This document shows, in pieces, positions 23,146 through 32,529 of a stretch of 64,000 bases of DNA (positions are counted from its first letter, which is position 1; each line of letters opens with the position of its first letter). The translations under genes were made by a program, and so were the position numbers. The DNA is from Levilactobacillus bambusae (GTDB lineage: Bacteria > Bacillota > Bacilli > Lactobacillales > Lactobacillaceae), in assembly GCF_003124125.1 (NCBI RefSeq), contig NZ_QCXQ01000006.1, positions 117,066 to 181,065 on the forward strand. The letters are read 5' to 3'. A model generated the notes under the pieces. That model did no database searches. It had not been told where the DNA came from and saw nothing but the letters and a program-made list of their open reading frames with translations.

Positions 23146-24753
23146 ATGATTTTCTTTTTTAATAGTTCTTTGCAACCGATGAAATCTGGAATTGAGCACG
23201 CCGAATTAAAACGGATGCAGCTCTTTTTGGCTCATCAGGTTCCCGCGCTGATTTTGTTACGGGATTGGAACCCAACCCTGCACAAGACTAGTCATCAAGC
23301 GGGACTAACCGATCAGCAAATTTTAAATATGTTTGACTATTTTCAGGGTACCCAAACGGTAACCCCTAAATTTGTTGGGGTTCACGATATTGATTTTGGG
23401 GTGGCTGCGGCAGTTTACGACGAAGATCCTGATGAAAGCCGCTACTTAGTGTATGATGCCGACCACCAGTTGTTGGGCCGAATTAACTACGCGGGTGAAA
23501 ACCACCGCGTTAAAAGTGTCGAGCTTTTTGATGGCTTTAATAATTTATACCGGGTGGATCATTACGACGAGCGCGGCTTTTTAAGTTTGGCTGATCACTA
23601 TACGCCTGATAATAAAATTGGAACGGAGACCTGGTATGATTTACACGGTCAGCCAGTGATTGAGGGCTATCACCGGTATGATATGGAGCAGGAGTGGCGG
23701 CAAACGGGCTGGTACCTGAATGACGTCCACGACCATAAGGAGTATACGTTCGACACAATTGAGGAATTTACCCGGCACTTTTTAGACGCCGTTAACGCGG
23801 ATTATTGGTCGCTCGCGCACCCCAATATTTTTGTTATGGATCGCAGTCACTTGGCCGACTGGGGGTTCCTACACCTTAAACGACCCGCTTATACCGTTTT
23901 TCATTTACATAATGCTCAAACTGGCGATGCCCAAAATCCGTGGGAAAAAATTCTGAATAACAACTATGAATTTTCGCTAAATGCAATGGACGGTTACGAT
24001 GCGGTGGTATCAGCCACTAAAAAGCAAACTCAAGATGTATTGGAACGGTTTCAACCCCGTGCCCACCTATTTACCATTCCGGTGGGAGTAGTGAGTGACG
24101 CTCGGTTAGCCGCCAAACAAATTCCCGTCAAAAAACGTCAGTTTGGAAAGATGGTGGTGTTTGCCCGGCTAGCCTGGGAAAAGCGTCTGGACGATTTAGT
24201 CCGAGCGGTAGCCATTGTGAAGCAGACGGTCCCCGAGGTAACCCTGGATTTATACGGCTACGCGGATTCATCCGATAACTATAAGGCCCGGCGAATGATT
24301 GAAACCGTGATTAAGGAAAATCATTTAGAGGATACCGTTCACCTAAAGGGCTATACCACTGATATCGACGCTGTGGAAAATCAGGCAATGATGTACGGAT
24401 TAACGTCCCGAATGGAAGGGTTTAACTTAGCGATTTTAGAGGCGATTTCACACGGGTTAATTTCATTTACCTACGATGTGAATTATGGCCCAAATGAAAT
24501 CGTGGAGGACGACGTTAACGGTTATGTCGTTCCAAACGGCGACTATCAGGCACTCGCGAAACGCATGATTGAAGTGCTCCAAAACCCGAAGCTAGCTGAA
24601 CGGCTATGTCAGGGAGCCTACGACTCTGCCGGTAGATACTCTGAAGCAGCCGTTTGGCAGGGGTGGCAGTCATTAATGGTGGATGCCGATCGACTCTGGC
24701 CGGCCAAACTCGCAGCCAATCGCTATATCACCTTGGATCGAAGTGGGGTGTGA
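23146..24753 (+). CDS. GT4 glycosyltransferase, TagE/GtfA-like (1)
   Basis: A 535-residue cytoplasmic glycosyltransferase of GT-B fold. Residues 1-290 form the long N-terminal lobe typical of poly(glycerol-phosphate) alpha-glucosyltransferases (TagE/TarM) and adhesin-modifying Gtf proteins; 300-520 is the GT4 domain with VVFARLAWEKRLDDL and the EX7E motif EGFNLAILEA near 424. It would attach sugar from a UDP-sugar to teichoic acid or a surface protein; the acceptor cannot be told from sequence. AAGGAGG precedes the ATG. It is immediately followed by a paralogue. Confidence 0.85.
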   Translation: MIFFFNSSLQPMKSGIEHAELKRMQLFLAHQVPALILLRDWNPTLHKTSHQAGLTDQQILNMFDYFQGTQTVTPKFVGVHDIDFGVAAAVYDEDPDESRYLVYDADHQLLGRINYAGENHRVKSVELFDGFNNLYRVDHYDERGFLSLADHYTPDNKIGTETWYDLHGQPVIEGYHRYDMEQEWRQTGWYLNDVHDHKEYTFDTIEEFTRHFLDAVNADYWSLAHPNIFVMDRSHLADWGFLHLKRPAYTVFHLHNAQTGDAQNPWEKILNNNYEFSLNAMDGYDAVVSATKKQTQDVLERFQPRAHLFTIPVGVVSDARLAAKQIPVKKRQFGKMVVFARLAWEKRLDDLVRAVAIVKQTVPEVTLDLYGYADSSDNYKARRMIETVIKENHLEDTVHLKGYTTDIDAVENQAMMYGLTSRMEGFNLAILEAISHGLISFTYDVNYGPNEIVEDDVNGYVVPNGDYQALAKRMIEVLQNPKLAERLCQGAYDSAGRYSEAAVWQGWQSLMVDADRLWPAKLAANRYITLDRSGV

Positions 24754-24755
24754 CC

Positions 24756-26252
24756 ATGAACTATTTTATTAGTGAAAATATTTTTACCCTTAATTCAGGA
24801 ACGGAACATGCGCAGGCCAACCGAACCCGGTTGTTTAACCAGGTGGGGAAACGTGCCGTTTACGTCTCCAGAAACTATAACCGATTTATATCCCATGACC
24901 GTGAGGCAATGAACCTGACGGCGGATGAGTCAATTAACATGTATGATTATTTTCAGGGCCTTCTGTATGAAACCGGTGAAGAATTGCCCCTTCGGTTGGT
25001 GCCGCAACTTGCCTTGGATACTTACCACATTCATTCCCACGGACCTAATTATTCGACCCTGGATGAGGCGGGGCGTCAGGTAGCCAAGATTACGGTGCTG
25101 CCAGGAACCGTCGGGTTAGTCAACGAGATTATGTGGAATGATCGGGCTGGAAATCCCACCCGACGTGAGAATTATGATTGGCGGGGCTTTATCTCGTCCA
25201 TTGATTACTTTCATCCCGACGGCAATTTAGGGGCTCGGTACTACTTGAACCGTGCGGGGGCAACCGTCATTGAAGAAACCTTTATGAACGTTGACGGACA
25301 GCTCCAGCCGACCATGTGGAAACTGACTCAAGCGGATGGTGATCAACGATTTAATACGGAAGATGAGTTATTCCTATACTTTTTAAATCAACTCGTCGGT
25401 AAGGATGGGGAAGCCGTCCTAATTTCTGATCGTCGGTCGTTAGACGCAGTGATTGCAAAGGTCGCTCCGGTTCGTTCCCGCTGGGCCGCTTTTCATGGGT
25501 TAACGGAAAACGTTCATGCCGATGGCTCAACGACCCCCTACGACGTTTATCAGCCGGTCTTAACGACCCTCAAAGAGAGCTACGATGGAATTTTGGTCCC
25601 GACCGTTCGCCAGCAGGAGGCGCTCACCGAGCTATACCCTGATTCTAACGTCTGTGTGATTCCTGACACCGTGGTGACGGAGCATCATGAGCATCAAGTA
25701 ACGGAAGGCGCACCGGATCATCAGCTGCTTTGCGTTGGCCGCCTAGCCAAGGATCGGCGGCCTGAGATGGCCCTGCAAGTATTTAAACGGGTCGTGGCGG
25801 TTAATCCTGAGGCTAGAATGAGTCTGATTGGGTATGCGTCAAGCACGGAGTACTTAGAGGAACTCAAGCAGCTGGCTAAGGATCTGGAAGTGGATTCGGC
25901 CGTTGACTTTGCGGGATACCTTTCGGACGACCAACTGGGGGAGCGGTACGCCACGGGTCGGGTCCTGCTATCACCAGCTAAACAGGAGGCGTTTGGCATC
26001 ACAGCACTTGAAGCCATGAGCTATGGTGTGCCGGTGATTGCCTTTGACGTTCCAGATACGGCCAGTTTAATTCATACCGGTAAAAACGGCGTCCTGGTGC
26101 CAGAGGCTGATCTTAAGGAGATGGCCAATCAAGTCCTCAACTTATTAACGGATCAGTCGAGGTGGCAAACCTTGAGTACCCAGGCTCAAAAAACAGCGTC
26201 AGCCTTTTTACCCAATCCGGTAATTGGCCAGTGGAATCAACTGGGCTTTTAG
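24756..26252 (+). CDS. GT4 glycosyltransferase, TagE/GtfB-like (2)
   Basis: A 498-residue paralogue of the preceding enzyme, starting two bases after its stop, with the shared opening NSGTEHAQANRTRLF and GLLYETGEELPL-like lobe. The GT4 domain (about 315-490) has LLCVGRLAKDRRPEMAL and an intact EX7E motif EAFGITALEA. ATG 24756 gives the family-like start; longer in-frame extensions overlap the first gene. Lactobacilli often encode such pairs, and in related Gtf systems the two act as a complex with one subunit assisting acceptor binding. A strong terminator follows. Confidence 0.84.
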   Translation: MNYFISENIFTLNSGTEHAQANRTRLFNQVGKRAVYVSRNYNRFISHDREAMNLTADESINMYDYFQGLLYETGEELPLRLVPQLALDTYHIHSHGPNYSTLDEAGRQVAKITVLPGTVGLVNEIMWNDRAGNPTRRENYDWRGFISSIDYFHPDGNLGARYYLNRAGATVIEETFMNVDGQLQPTMWKLTQADGDQRFNTEDELFLYFLNQLVGKDGEAVLISDRRSLDAVIAKVAPVRSRWAAFHGLTENVHADGSTTPYDVYQPVLTTLKESYDGILVPTVRQQEALTELYPDSNVCVIPDTVVTEHHEHQVTEGAPDHQLLCVGRLAKDRRPEMALQVFKRVVAVNPEARMSLIGYASSTEYLEELKQLAKDLEVDSAVDFAGYLSDDQLGERYATGRVLLSPAKQEAFGITALEAMSYGVPVIAFDVPDTASLIHTGKNGVLVPEADLKEMANQVLNLLTDQSRWQTLSTQAQKTASAFLPNPVIGQWNQLGF

Positions 26253-26268
26253 ACCGGTTAAGTTTTTC

Positions 26269-26332
26269 AAAACGGGGATGATGACAAATTTCGATTAGCG
26301 TTTGATCGAGGTTGGCCATCATCCCCGTTTTA
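26269..26332 (+). terminator. Terminator after the glycosyltransferase pair
   Basis: AAAACGGGGATGATG (26269-26283) pairs perfectly with its complement at 26317-26331. Confidence 0.88.
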
Positions 26333-26454
26333 TGGTGAATTGGGGGAGGCACCGGGTTAACTGGGGACATGAGTGATTTGGGAGTGCTTGAACACCGCCG
26401 CCTTGGGAGTCCGCTGTATAATTATTACCAGAGTGGATGATGGGAGTGACTAAA

Positions 26455-27909
26455 ATGAGATCAATAAAACAACCGGCCGTTCCAGTTTCGGTCTGGTTAG
26501 CGGTACTTGCGACGGGGTTACTAAGCCTCATTGGGACAACAGTCCATACGGCCTTAAATATTGCCCTGCCGAAAATCATGGGGGCCTTTTCCGTAACAAC
26601 GGACGTTGCTCAGTGGGTTATTAGTTCGTATAGTCTCGCAGTTGCGATTGTGGTCTGTTTATCACCTTTTTTTATGAAGCGTTTTTCGACCCGGCACCTT
26701 TTTGTGACCGCCGTTAGCCTGTTCTTAATCGGGTTGTTTATCAGCGGCTGGGCACCCAACTTTATTATTTTACTAGTGGGCCGCATGGTGCAAGGGGCCG
26801 CCGGTGGATTAGCGATTCCACTGATGTATAACACGATTATTAAAACGGTGCCGGAGTCGAAGTGGGGGGTGATGATGGGGGTCGGAACCCTCATTGCTAC
26901 CCTAGGACCGGCGATTGGTCCGGTATTTGGGAGTTTAATGGTTCAGCTACTTAATTGGCGCTGGATTTTCTTCCTAAGCGCCATTGTGGTGGTGGTTGCC
27001 TTCCTCCTAGGAATTAGAACGATTCACCCCATCCAAAAAACGACTGACGTTCACTTAGACGGGTGGAGTGTGATTCTCATTGCCGTCATGCTGGCTAGTG
27101 CCACCTTTTGGTTGGCGTCCGTTAAGAATTCGGCGATTAGTCCCTGGCTGACGTGGGGGTGCCTTGGTCTTAGCGGCCTAGCGACTTGGGGATTCGTACA
27201 TCGATCAAAGGAATTGACGCACCCCATTATTAACCTCGCAATTTTTAAGGTGGCGTCATTTCGTCGGCAGTTAGTAGCCTTTTTCATCAGTCAGGTAGCA
27301 GCGGTAGCGGTGGGATTTATTCTCTCTAATTACGTTCAAATTGTTAACCGGCAGACCCCAATAGTGGCGGCGTGGGTTGTCTTTCCCGGGGCTCTGTTTT
27401 CCGCGCTGGTGGCACCCGTAAGCGGGCGCTGGTTGGATCGGCTAGGGGCCCAAAAGGTCTTGCCCGTTGGAACGGTTATTTATACCTTGGGGTTACTCGC
27501 CTTTATTATTAGTGGCCAATTTATGGGGGCCTTTCTGATTTCAATGATTTACTTTGGTTACATGTTTGGCATTGGGGTGTCGACCAGTAACCTAATGACC
27601 AGCGGGGATGATGACCTTGCCAGCGGTGAACGGGAAAGTGGTAACGCCGTATTTGATACCGCTGAACAGTTTGCGGGGGCTGCTGGAACCACGATTCCTG
27701 CCAGTGTCATCGCCGGTTTTCAAGCGGGAAAACGTGGTATCGCCTACGTTTCGGGTACGAAGGTTGGCGCAATTTGCGCGTTCATTATTCTATTCGGAAT
27801 GGCGTTAGTAGCAAACATTGCGTTATACTTAGTTTTTCGGGATTACGAACGGGAACAAAAGGTGCAATCCCAAATGACCGAACCGAAGGGGACAGATAAC
27901 AATGGCTGA
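26455..27909 (+). CDS. MFS drug exporter, DHA2 (EmrB/QacA) type
   Basis: A 484-residue transporter with about 14 membrane helices, the DHA2 proton-antiport class. Marks include the start helix ending NIALPKIMGAF, QWVISSYSL in helix 2, GRMVQGAAGG in helix 4 and GPAIGPVFGS (motif C) in helix 5. ATG 26455 is placed eight bases after GGGAG; upstream in-frame ATGs at 26437/26440 lie within or before that SD. TATAAT near 26414 is a likely -10. The next gene overlaps by eight bases. Substrate unknown. Confidence 0.87.
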   Translation: MRSIKQPAVPVSVWLAVLATGLLSLIGTTVHTALNIALPKIMGAFSVTTDVAQWVISSYSLAVAIVVCLSPFFMKRFSTRHLFVTAVSLFLIGLFISGWAPNFIILLVGRMVQGAAGGLAIPLMYNTIIKTVPESKWGVMMGVGTLIATLGPAIGPVFGSLMVQLLNWRWIFFLSAIVVVVAFLLGIRTIHPIQKTTDVHLDGWSVILIAVMLASATFWLASVKNSAISPWLTWGCLGLSGLATWGFVHRSKELTHPIINLAIFKVASFRRQLVAFFISQVAAVAVGFILSNYVQIVNRQTPIVAAWVVFPGALFSALVAPVSGRWLDRLGAQKVLPVGTVIYTLGLLAFIISGQFMGAFLISMIYFGYMFGIGVSTSNLMTSGDDDLASGERESGNAVFDTAEQFAGAAGTTIPASVIAGFQAGKRGIAYVSGTKVGAICAFIILFGMALVANIALYLVFRDYEREQKVQSQMTEPKGTDNNG

Positions 27910-28594
27910 AAAAGAGGATTTTCCGGAGATTTATTCAACCCGCATTATGGCCAACGCTTTAATGATGGTGGGAGGATTTATCGATGCGTACACGTTTGTA
28001 CAGCGGGGCGGAATTTTAGCTGCGGGACAAACGGGAAACATTATCTTTACGAGTGTGAACATTGCCAACCAGGATTTTAACGGGGTTACCGCTAAGCTGG
28101 TAACTATCTGTGCCTTTGCTTTCGGGTGTTTTCTGGGGGAAATTATTCGAAAAAAACATCGGACCCATTACTGGCGGGTTCCCGTCCTGAGTTTGGAAGT
28201 TATCATTTTTGCGGTGGTGGGGATCCTTCCCCGGTCCCTGCCAAACATTGCAATTGTTCCGTTACTTGCCTGTGTGATGGCCATGCAGACGACGGTGTTC
28301 AGCCAGATTGAGGGGCGGGCTTACAATAACGTTTTCTCCACGGGAAACATTAAAAAGGCTATGGTAGGACTCGCTAACTTTGTCACCACCCACGACCACC
28401 ATCAGCTCACGACGGCGCTAATTTTTCTTCAGTTGGTTGTTTGCTTTGCCCTGGGAGCCATGGTATCGGCAATTTTACAAAATCGGTGGGGAGTCACCAC
28501 GATTTGGTGGGCAAGCGGATTGCTGGCGGTGTTAACCGTTGGGTATGCTATCGCAATTTACGTCCGGGGCCAAAGGTACGAGGAACCCAAGTAA
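27902..28594 (+). CDS. DUF1275 (YoaK-like) membrane protein
   Basis: A 230-residue protein with about six membrane helices and the DUF1275 signatures GGFIDAYTFV near 20 and GQTGNI near 41. Function is not established for the family. Its ATG overlaps the exporter gene by eight bases, so the two are one operon and translationally coupled. A long perfect terminator follows. Confidence 0.85.
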   Translation: MAEKEDFPEIYSTRIMANALMMVGGFIDAYTFVQRGGILAAGQTGNIIFTSVNIANQDFNGVTAKLVTICAFAFGCFLGEIIRKKHRTHYWRVPVLSLEVIIFAVVGILPRSLPNIAIVPLLACVMAMQTTVFSQIEGRAYNNVFSTGNIKKAMVGLANFVTTHDHHQLTTALIFLQLVVCFALGAMVSAILQNRWGVTTIWWASGLLAVLTVGYAIAIYVRGQRYEEPK

Positions 28595-28629
28595 AAAAGT
28601 TCGATCGGAACATAAGGGACTTTGATCAA

Positions 28630-28678
28630 AAAAATAAACAGTGTATCCATACTATTTATGGATACACTGTTTATTTTT
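28630..28678. terminator. Long perfect terminator hairpin
   Basis: Twenty-odd perfectly paired bases centred on 28653 (arms contain ACAGTGTATCCATA and its complement), A-rich on the left and T-rich on the right, so usable on both strands between convergent genes. Confidence 0.9.
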
Positions 28679-28770
28679 GTTGACCTAATGCGTATAATAG
28701 CAGGCTAAACAAGCCGACGGATATACGAAATGGGCCGATTATTCTAACGAATGTGATTCAATCGGAGAGC

Positions 28771-29958
28771 TTAATAGAGTTCACTGAGGTCGCCGTCATA
28801 GGCGGCTTGGAAAATTTTAACGATATCTTCCTTGGTTCCCTTCCGGGGGTTCGAAAGGGCGTTCCCATCCTTAAGGGCGTTTTCGGCCATCAGCTCGAAG
28901 TCCTCTGGCTTAGCCCCAATGGCTTTGATGGAAGCGGGAATTCCAACGTCGGATGAGAGTTGCTGCATAGCTTCAATGGCTAATTCAGCGGCTTCACGGG
29001 TGGGTAAACCATCCGTATTTTGACCCATAAACCGGGCGAGATCAGCAAACCGATCGGGACAAGCAATCAGGTTCCACTGTTCAACGTAGGGGAGCAAAAG
29101 GGCACAGCATTCCCCGTGGGGAGCATCGTATTGGCCGCCTAATTGGTGTGCCATTGCGTGGACGTAGCCTAAGTTAGCGTTATTAAAGGCCATCCCAGCT
29201 AACATTTCGGCTTCGACCATTTTAGTCCGGGCATCCAAGTCGTGGCCGTTGGCATAGGCTTGGCGAAGGGATTCTTCAACTAACTTGATGGCTTGAATAC
29301 ATTGTGAATCGGTAATGGGGTTGTGATCGGTTGAAACGTAAGGTTCCACGGCTTGAACAAAGGCGTCCATCCCGGTTGATGCGGTGATGGCATCCGGAAT
29401 GTCTAACTCAAGGGTGGGATCGTTAAAGGAAACTAACGGAATATTCCGCCAGGAAACCACCACAAACTTCAAGTGGGTTTCTTCGTTCGTGATTACTGCG
29501 TGCCGAGTTAATTCTGATCCTGTTCCGGCAGTTGTGTTAACGGCAATTAATGGTGGGAGGGGATTTTCTAAGGTTTCAATTCCGGCTAGTTGGGTAATAT
29601 CGTCACCGTTAGTGAGGATAATGCCAATTCCCTTCCCGGTATCGTGTGCTGAACCGCCACCTACGGTAATAATGGAGTCACAGTTTTCTTCCTGGTACAT
29701 TTTCTTACCGGCCTGAATATTTCTGACCTTGGGGTTGGGTTCAACGCTGTCAAACATCACGTAGGCGACACCGGCTTCGGTGAGGGAGGCTAGGGTTTGA
29801 TCCACAGCCCCGTTCTTTAAGTTCACTGAATTTTTATCGGTTACGATTAGGGGTTTCTTCATTCCTAACATTTTAGCCCGATCCCCGATCTGCTTGATCA
29901 CTCCGGGGCCGAAAAAGTTAACACTCGGCATTAAAAAGTCATAACTACGTTCACTCAT
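28771..29958 (-). CDS. Iron-containing alcohol dehydrogenase
   Basis: A 395-residue group III (iron-type) dehydrogenase resembling 1,3-propanediol or lactaldehyde/alcohol dehydrogenases. The NAD loop GGGSAHDTGKG is near 101-111 and metal ligands Asp198, His271 (HAMAHQLGG) and His281 (DAPHGE) are present. The fourth ligand position, usually His in MDALTHAIE, is Gln202 here (MDAFVQAVE). ATG 29958 follows GAGAGGA; the longer frame has an SD abutting an ATG. It is monocistronic and lies near dhaKLM, suggesting a link to C3 metabolism, but the substrate is not proven. Confidence 0.85.
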   Translation of the reverse strand: MSERSYDFLMPSVNFFGPGVIKQIGDRAKMLGMKKPLIVTDKNSVNLKNGAVDQTLASLTEAGVAYVMFDSVEPNPKVRNIQAGKKMYQEENCDSIITVGGGSAHDTGKGIGIILTNGDDITQLAGIETLENPLPPLIAVNTTAGTGSELTRHAVITNEETHLKFVVVSWRNIPLVSFNDPTLELDIPDAITASTGMDAFVQAVEPYVSTDHNPITDSQCIQAIKLVEESLRQAYANGHDLDARTKMVEAEMLAGMAFNNANLGYVHAMAHQLGGQYDAPHGECCALLLPYVEQWNLIACPDRFADLARFMGQNTDGLPTREAAELAIEAMQQLSSDVGIPASIKAIGAKPEDFELMAENALKDGNALSNPRKGTKEDIVKIFQAAYDGDLSELY

Positions 29959-30120
29959 AATTGGTACCATCCTCTCAACTAATGATAAATATGTAAACGA
30001 TTCCAAGAATCACTTTCACTATAGCTAACTTTGTCACAAAGTTCAAGACCCCCTGGCTAATCTGATTAAAATCGGACTAAATGTTAGCGAAATAGGATAA
30101 AAGCCGGGGAAGTATTGATA

Positions 30121-30170
30121 AATTAAAGCCGCCAACAACGTTCAATTCGAACTTGCTGGCGGCTTTAATT
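30121..30170 (-). terminator. Terminator downstream of the 183-residue membrane protein
   Basis: AATTAAAGCCGCCA (30121-30134) pairs with TGGCGGCTTTAATT (30157-30170). On the minus strand the T-rich side follows the stem. Confidence 0.85.
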
Positions 30171-30205
30171 TATTATGGGGATGGATCAACGAAACCGTAA
30201 GTAAA

Positions 30206-30757
30206 CTAAATCACAGCGTTAAGTCCTGTGCGGGCAACAACCGCTGAAATCATAATGATCAGGCCGGCCAGAGCCAGAGTTCGGCTGCCGTGGATCATGG
30301 CGGTCAAGATTGGTTTGGACATAGGGACAAAGGATAGCGGCTGACCGTGCCATTGGGGGTTAACTTGATTGATTAATAGGTTATTGTTACGGTTAACCGA
30401 GTAGGCCAGAATTAGGCCCGTCAGAAAAATGACGATCCCAAATACCATATCAAAAGTAAATTGATGGTTTAAGACCACACTATAGGATTCATTAAGGAAA
30501 AAGAGGGTCACGATTAGACTAATGGCAACGACTAATAATCCGGCTAATGTTAGCCGAAAAAGAGCGTTCAATGTGGCATCCAGTTGTCGGCCCAACTGAT
30601 TTTGGCGGTGAATTTCTTGAAATCCGCTGGTCAATTGAAACTGACGCTTCGTTTGGTACGCGTAAATGAATTGGGTCACGGTTAGGGCAATCAGACAGAA
30701 TAATAAAATCCCGTAGCCAACTTCAATTCCCTTGAGTCCGTTATGTAAAAGGTTCAT
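30206..30757 (-). CDS. Hypothetical membrane protein, four helices
   Basis: A 183-residue protein with four predicted membrane helices (about 15-33, 67-87, 103-121, 155-175), a basic cytoplasmic stretch near 35-60 and no recognisable motif. AAGGAG precedes the ATG. It is monocistronic with its own terminator, and the flavodoxin gene upstream on the same strand ends in a separate terminator. I cannot assign a function. Confidence 0.75.
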   Translation of the reverse strand: MNLLHNGLKGIEVGYGILLFCLIALTVTQFIYAYQTKRQFQLTSGFQEIHRQNQLGRQLDATLNALFRLTLAGLLVVAISLIVTLFFLNESYSVVLNHQFTFDMVFGIVIFLTGLILAYSVNRNNNLLINQVNPQWHGQPLSFVPMSKPILTAMIHGSRTLALAGLIIMISAVVARTGLNAVI

Positions 30758-30855
30758 GTGGATTCACTCCTTAAATGTCATACTCTTAGTGTAACGCCAA
30801 TGTTAACTAAACGGGAAAAAACCAGAAAATTTTAACGGCTTCTTCAAACGCCAGT

Positions 30856-30893
30856 AAAAAAACGAAGCTGGTCATTTATCCGAAGCTTCGTTT
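30856..30893 (-). terminator. Terminator after the flavodoxin gene
   Basis: AAACGAAGC and GCTTCGTTT arms; on the minus strand a run of seven T follows. Confidence 0.88.
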
Positions 30894-30903
30894 GGTCGTT
30901 ACA

Positions 30904-31368
30904 TTAGTTTAAATCGGACTTGACGACGTCCACGTATCCGGTCCAACTCGGATCCGAGACGGAGATCCCATCAATCGTTTCTGACTCGTCGTTGACATCG
31001 TGTAAATCTGTTATGCAGTCGCCCGTTCCGCTCGATGAATTGGAGACGAGGCAAATGACGTTCTTCCCCTTTAAATCGGCCTGCTTAAAGAAGGTGGCAA
31101 CGGGGCGTGGAATGGAATCGTACCAGTTTGGAAAGACAAGGATGAGGTTATTAAAGCTGGCCCAGTTAATTGCCGGAATCGTAATTGCCGGGTAACTGAG
31201 GTCATTGTGTTCTTGCTGGGCCTGTTTAACCGTTGTCTGGTAATTGGATGAGTACGGCGTGGTTGCCCTAATTTCAACCGTGTTTCCCCCAATGTAAGCC
31301 TGGACGGTTTCCGCAATTTTTTTGCTATTGCCAGTGTAAGTAAAGTAGCAAATGAATGGTGCAGCCAT
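30904..31368 (-). CDS. Flavodoxin-family protein
   Basis: A 154-residue FMN-binding flavodoxin-like protein. The phosphate loop TYTGNSKKIA lies at 10-19; the central strand and loop LVFPNWYDSIPRPV near 76-90 and the late SNSSSGTGDC near 110-118 are as in the flavodoxin_4 group, which is often found in lactobacilli. It would act as a small electron carrier or NAD(P)H:quinone-type reductase; the partner is unknown. GGGAGACG-type SD precedes the ATG. It is divergent from dhaK. Confidence 0.8.
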   Translation of the reverse strand: MAAPFICYFTYTGNSKKIAETVQAYIGGNTVEIRATTPYSSNYQTTVKQAQQEHNDLSYPAITIPAINWASFNNLILVFPNWYDSIPRPVATFFKQADLKGKNVICLVSNSSSGTGDCITDLHDVNDESETIDGISVSDPSWTGYVDVVKSDLN

Positions 31369-31447
31369 TAGATCGTCTCCCTTTGCGTTAATACGTTCAT
31401 TATAAAGCGGGAGGAGACGACAAGGAACTAATTGGCCTGACGAGTTG

Positions 31448-31483
31448 CGTTAACGGTTACAAACGATCAAAAAAAGGTATACT
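31448..31483 (+). promoter_or_regulatory. dha promoter with cre-like site
   Basis: A cre-like 14-mer at 31448-31461 (CGTTAACGGTTACA, two differences from consensus) overlaps the -35 region; TATACT at 31478-31483 is the -10. This suggests CcpA control of dhaKLM. Confidence 0.5.
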
Positions 31484-31517
31484 AGAGGCGGAATTACTTT
31501 TGAAAGAGGTGGTCTAT

Positions 31518-32522
31518 TTGAAAAAAATAATGAATGATGCCACACAAATTGTGACAGAAATGGTTGATGGAATGGCCCTGAGCTATCCCGAATACGTTAA
31601 ACGGCTCGATGATCTTCTGGTTTTAGTTCGCAGTCAGGAAGAATCAATGACGAATAAAGTCGGTTTAATTACCGGTGGTGGAACGGGGCATGAACCAGCC
31701 AGCGCGGGTTACATTGGTGAGGGAATGCTGTCAGCGGTGGTTTGTGGCCAGATTTTTTCATCGCCCACCCCTGATCAAATTTTAGCAGCCATTCAGACCG
31801 CCGACCACGGTAAAGGGGTTTTCATGATTATTATGAACTACTCCGGAGATATCATGAACTTTGATATGGCCCGTGAGATGGCGGTCATGGACGATATCGA
31901 CGTTCGGTTTATTGTGGTCGATGATGATATTGCGGTAGAGGATAGTACATACACTCAGGGCCGGCGCGGCGTTGCTGGTACGGTCCTCATGGAAAAAATC
32001 TTAGGTGCCGCTGCAGATAGTGGTGCGAGTTTGTCCGAAATTGAAGCCTTGGCCAAACAGGTTCTGCCCAATCTGAAAACGATCGGGGTGGCCCTGAGTG
32101 CGGCTACCGTACCCGAGGTTGGTAAACCTGGGTTTACCCTGGCGGAGGATGAAGTTGAATACGGCGTCGGAATTCATAGCGAACCCGGTTATCGGCGTGA
32201 AGAAATGCAGCCCTCTGCCAAACTAGCCGAAGAATTATTGGCCCGGTTGAATGATGAATTTAACTTTACCCCAGAGGACCACTACGCCGTCTTGGTTAAC
32301 GGGATGGGCGCGACGCCACTAATGGAACAATTTGTCTTTATGCGGGATGTTCTCAATCAGCTGGCCGACTTTGGCGTCCAGGCTGATTTTACTAAGGTCG
32401 GGAACTTTATGACGTCGTTAGATATGGCCGGTGTGTCATTAACCCTGCTCAAACTGAGGGAGGACCAGTGGCTCAAACAATTAAACTACCCGGTGAATAC
32501 AATCGCCATGGTAAGAAAGTAG
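31518..32522 (+). CDS. dhaK: Dihydroxyacetone kinase subunit DhaK
   Basis: DhaK binds dihydroxyacetone covalently through a His and receives phosphate from DhaL-ADP. The substrate His is in GIHSEPG at residue 220, and GGGTGHEPASAG is near 53-64. TTG 31518 (334 residues) is five bases after AGAGGTGG and gives the family start MKKIMND; a TTG at 31500 lies before the SD. It leads the complete dhaK-dhaL-dhaM operon of the PTS-dependent kinase, used for glycerol or dihydroxyacetone. Confidence 0.95.
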   Translation: MKKIMNDATQIVTEMVDGMALSYPEYVKRLDDLLVLVRSQEESMTNKVGLITGGGTGHEPASAGYIGEGMLSAVVCGQIFSSPTPDQILAAIQTADHGKGVFMIIMNYSGDIMNFDMAREMAVMDDIDVRFIVVDDDIAVEDSTYTQGRRGVAGTVLMEKILGAAADSGASLSEIEALAKQVLPNLKTIGVALSAATVPEVGKPGFTLAEDEVEYGVGIHSEPGYRREEMQPSAKLAEELLARLNDEFNFTPEDHYAVLVNGMGATPLMEQFVFMRDVLNQLADFGVQADFTKVGNFMTSLDMAGVSLTLLKLREDQWLKQLNYPVNTIAMVRK

Positions 32523-32529
32523 GGATTAG

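Noticed and set aside
28691-28696. TATAAT facing plus after the terminator at 28630-28678
   Set aside because: No suitable -35 spacing and no plus-strand gene downstream; the next gene is on the minus strand.
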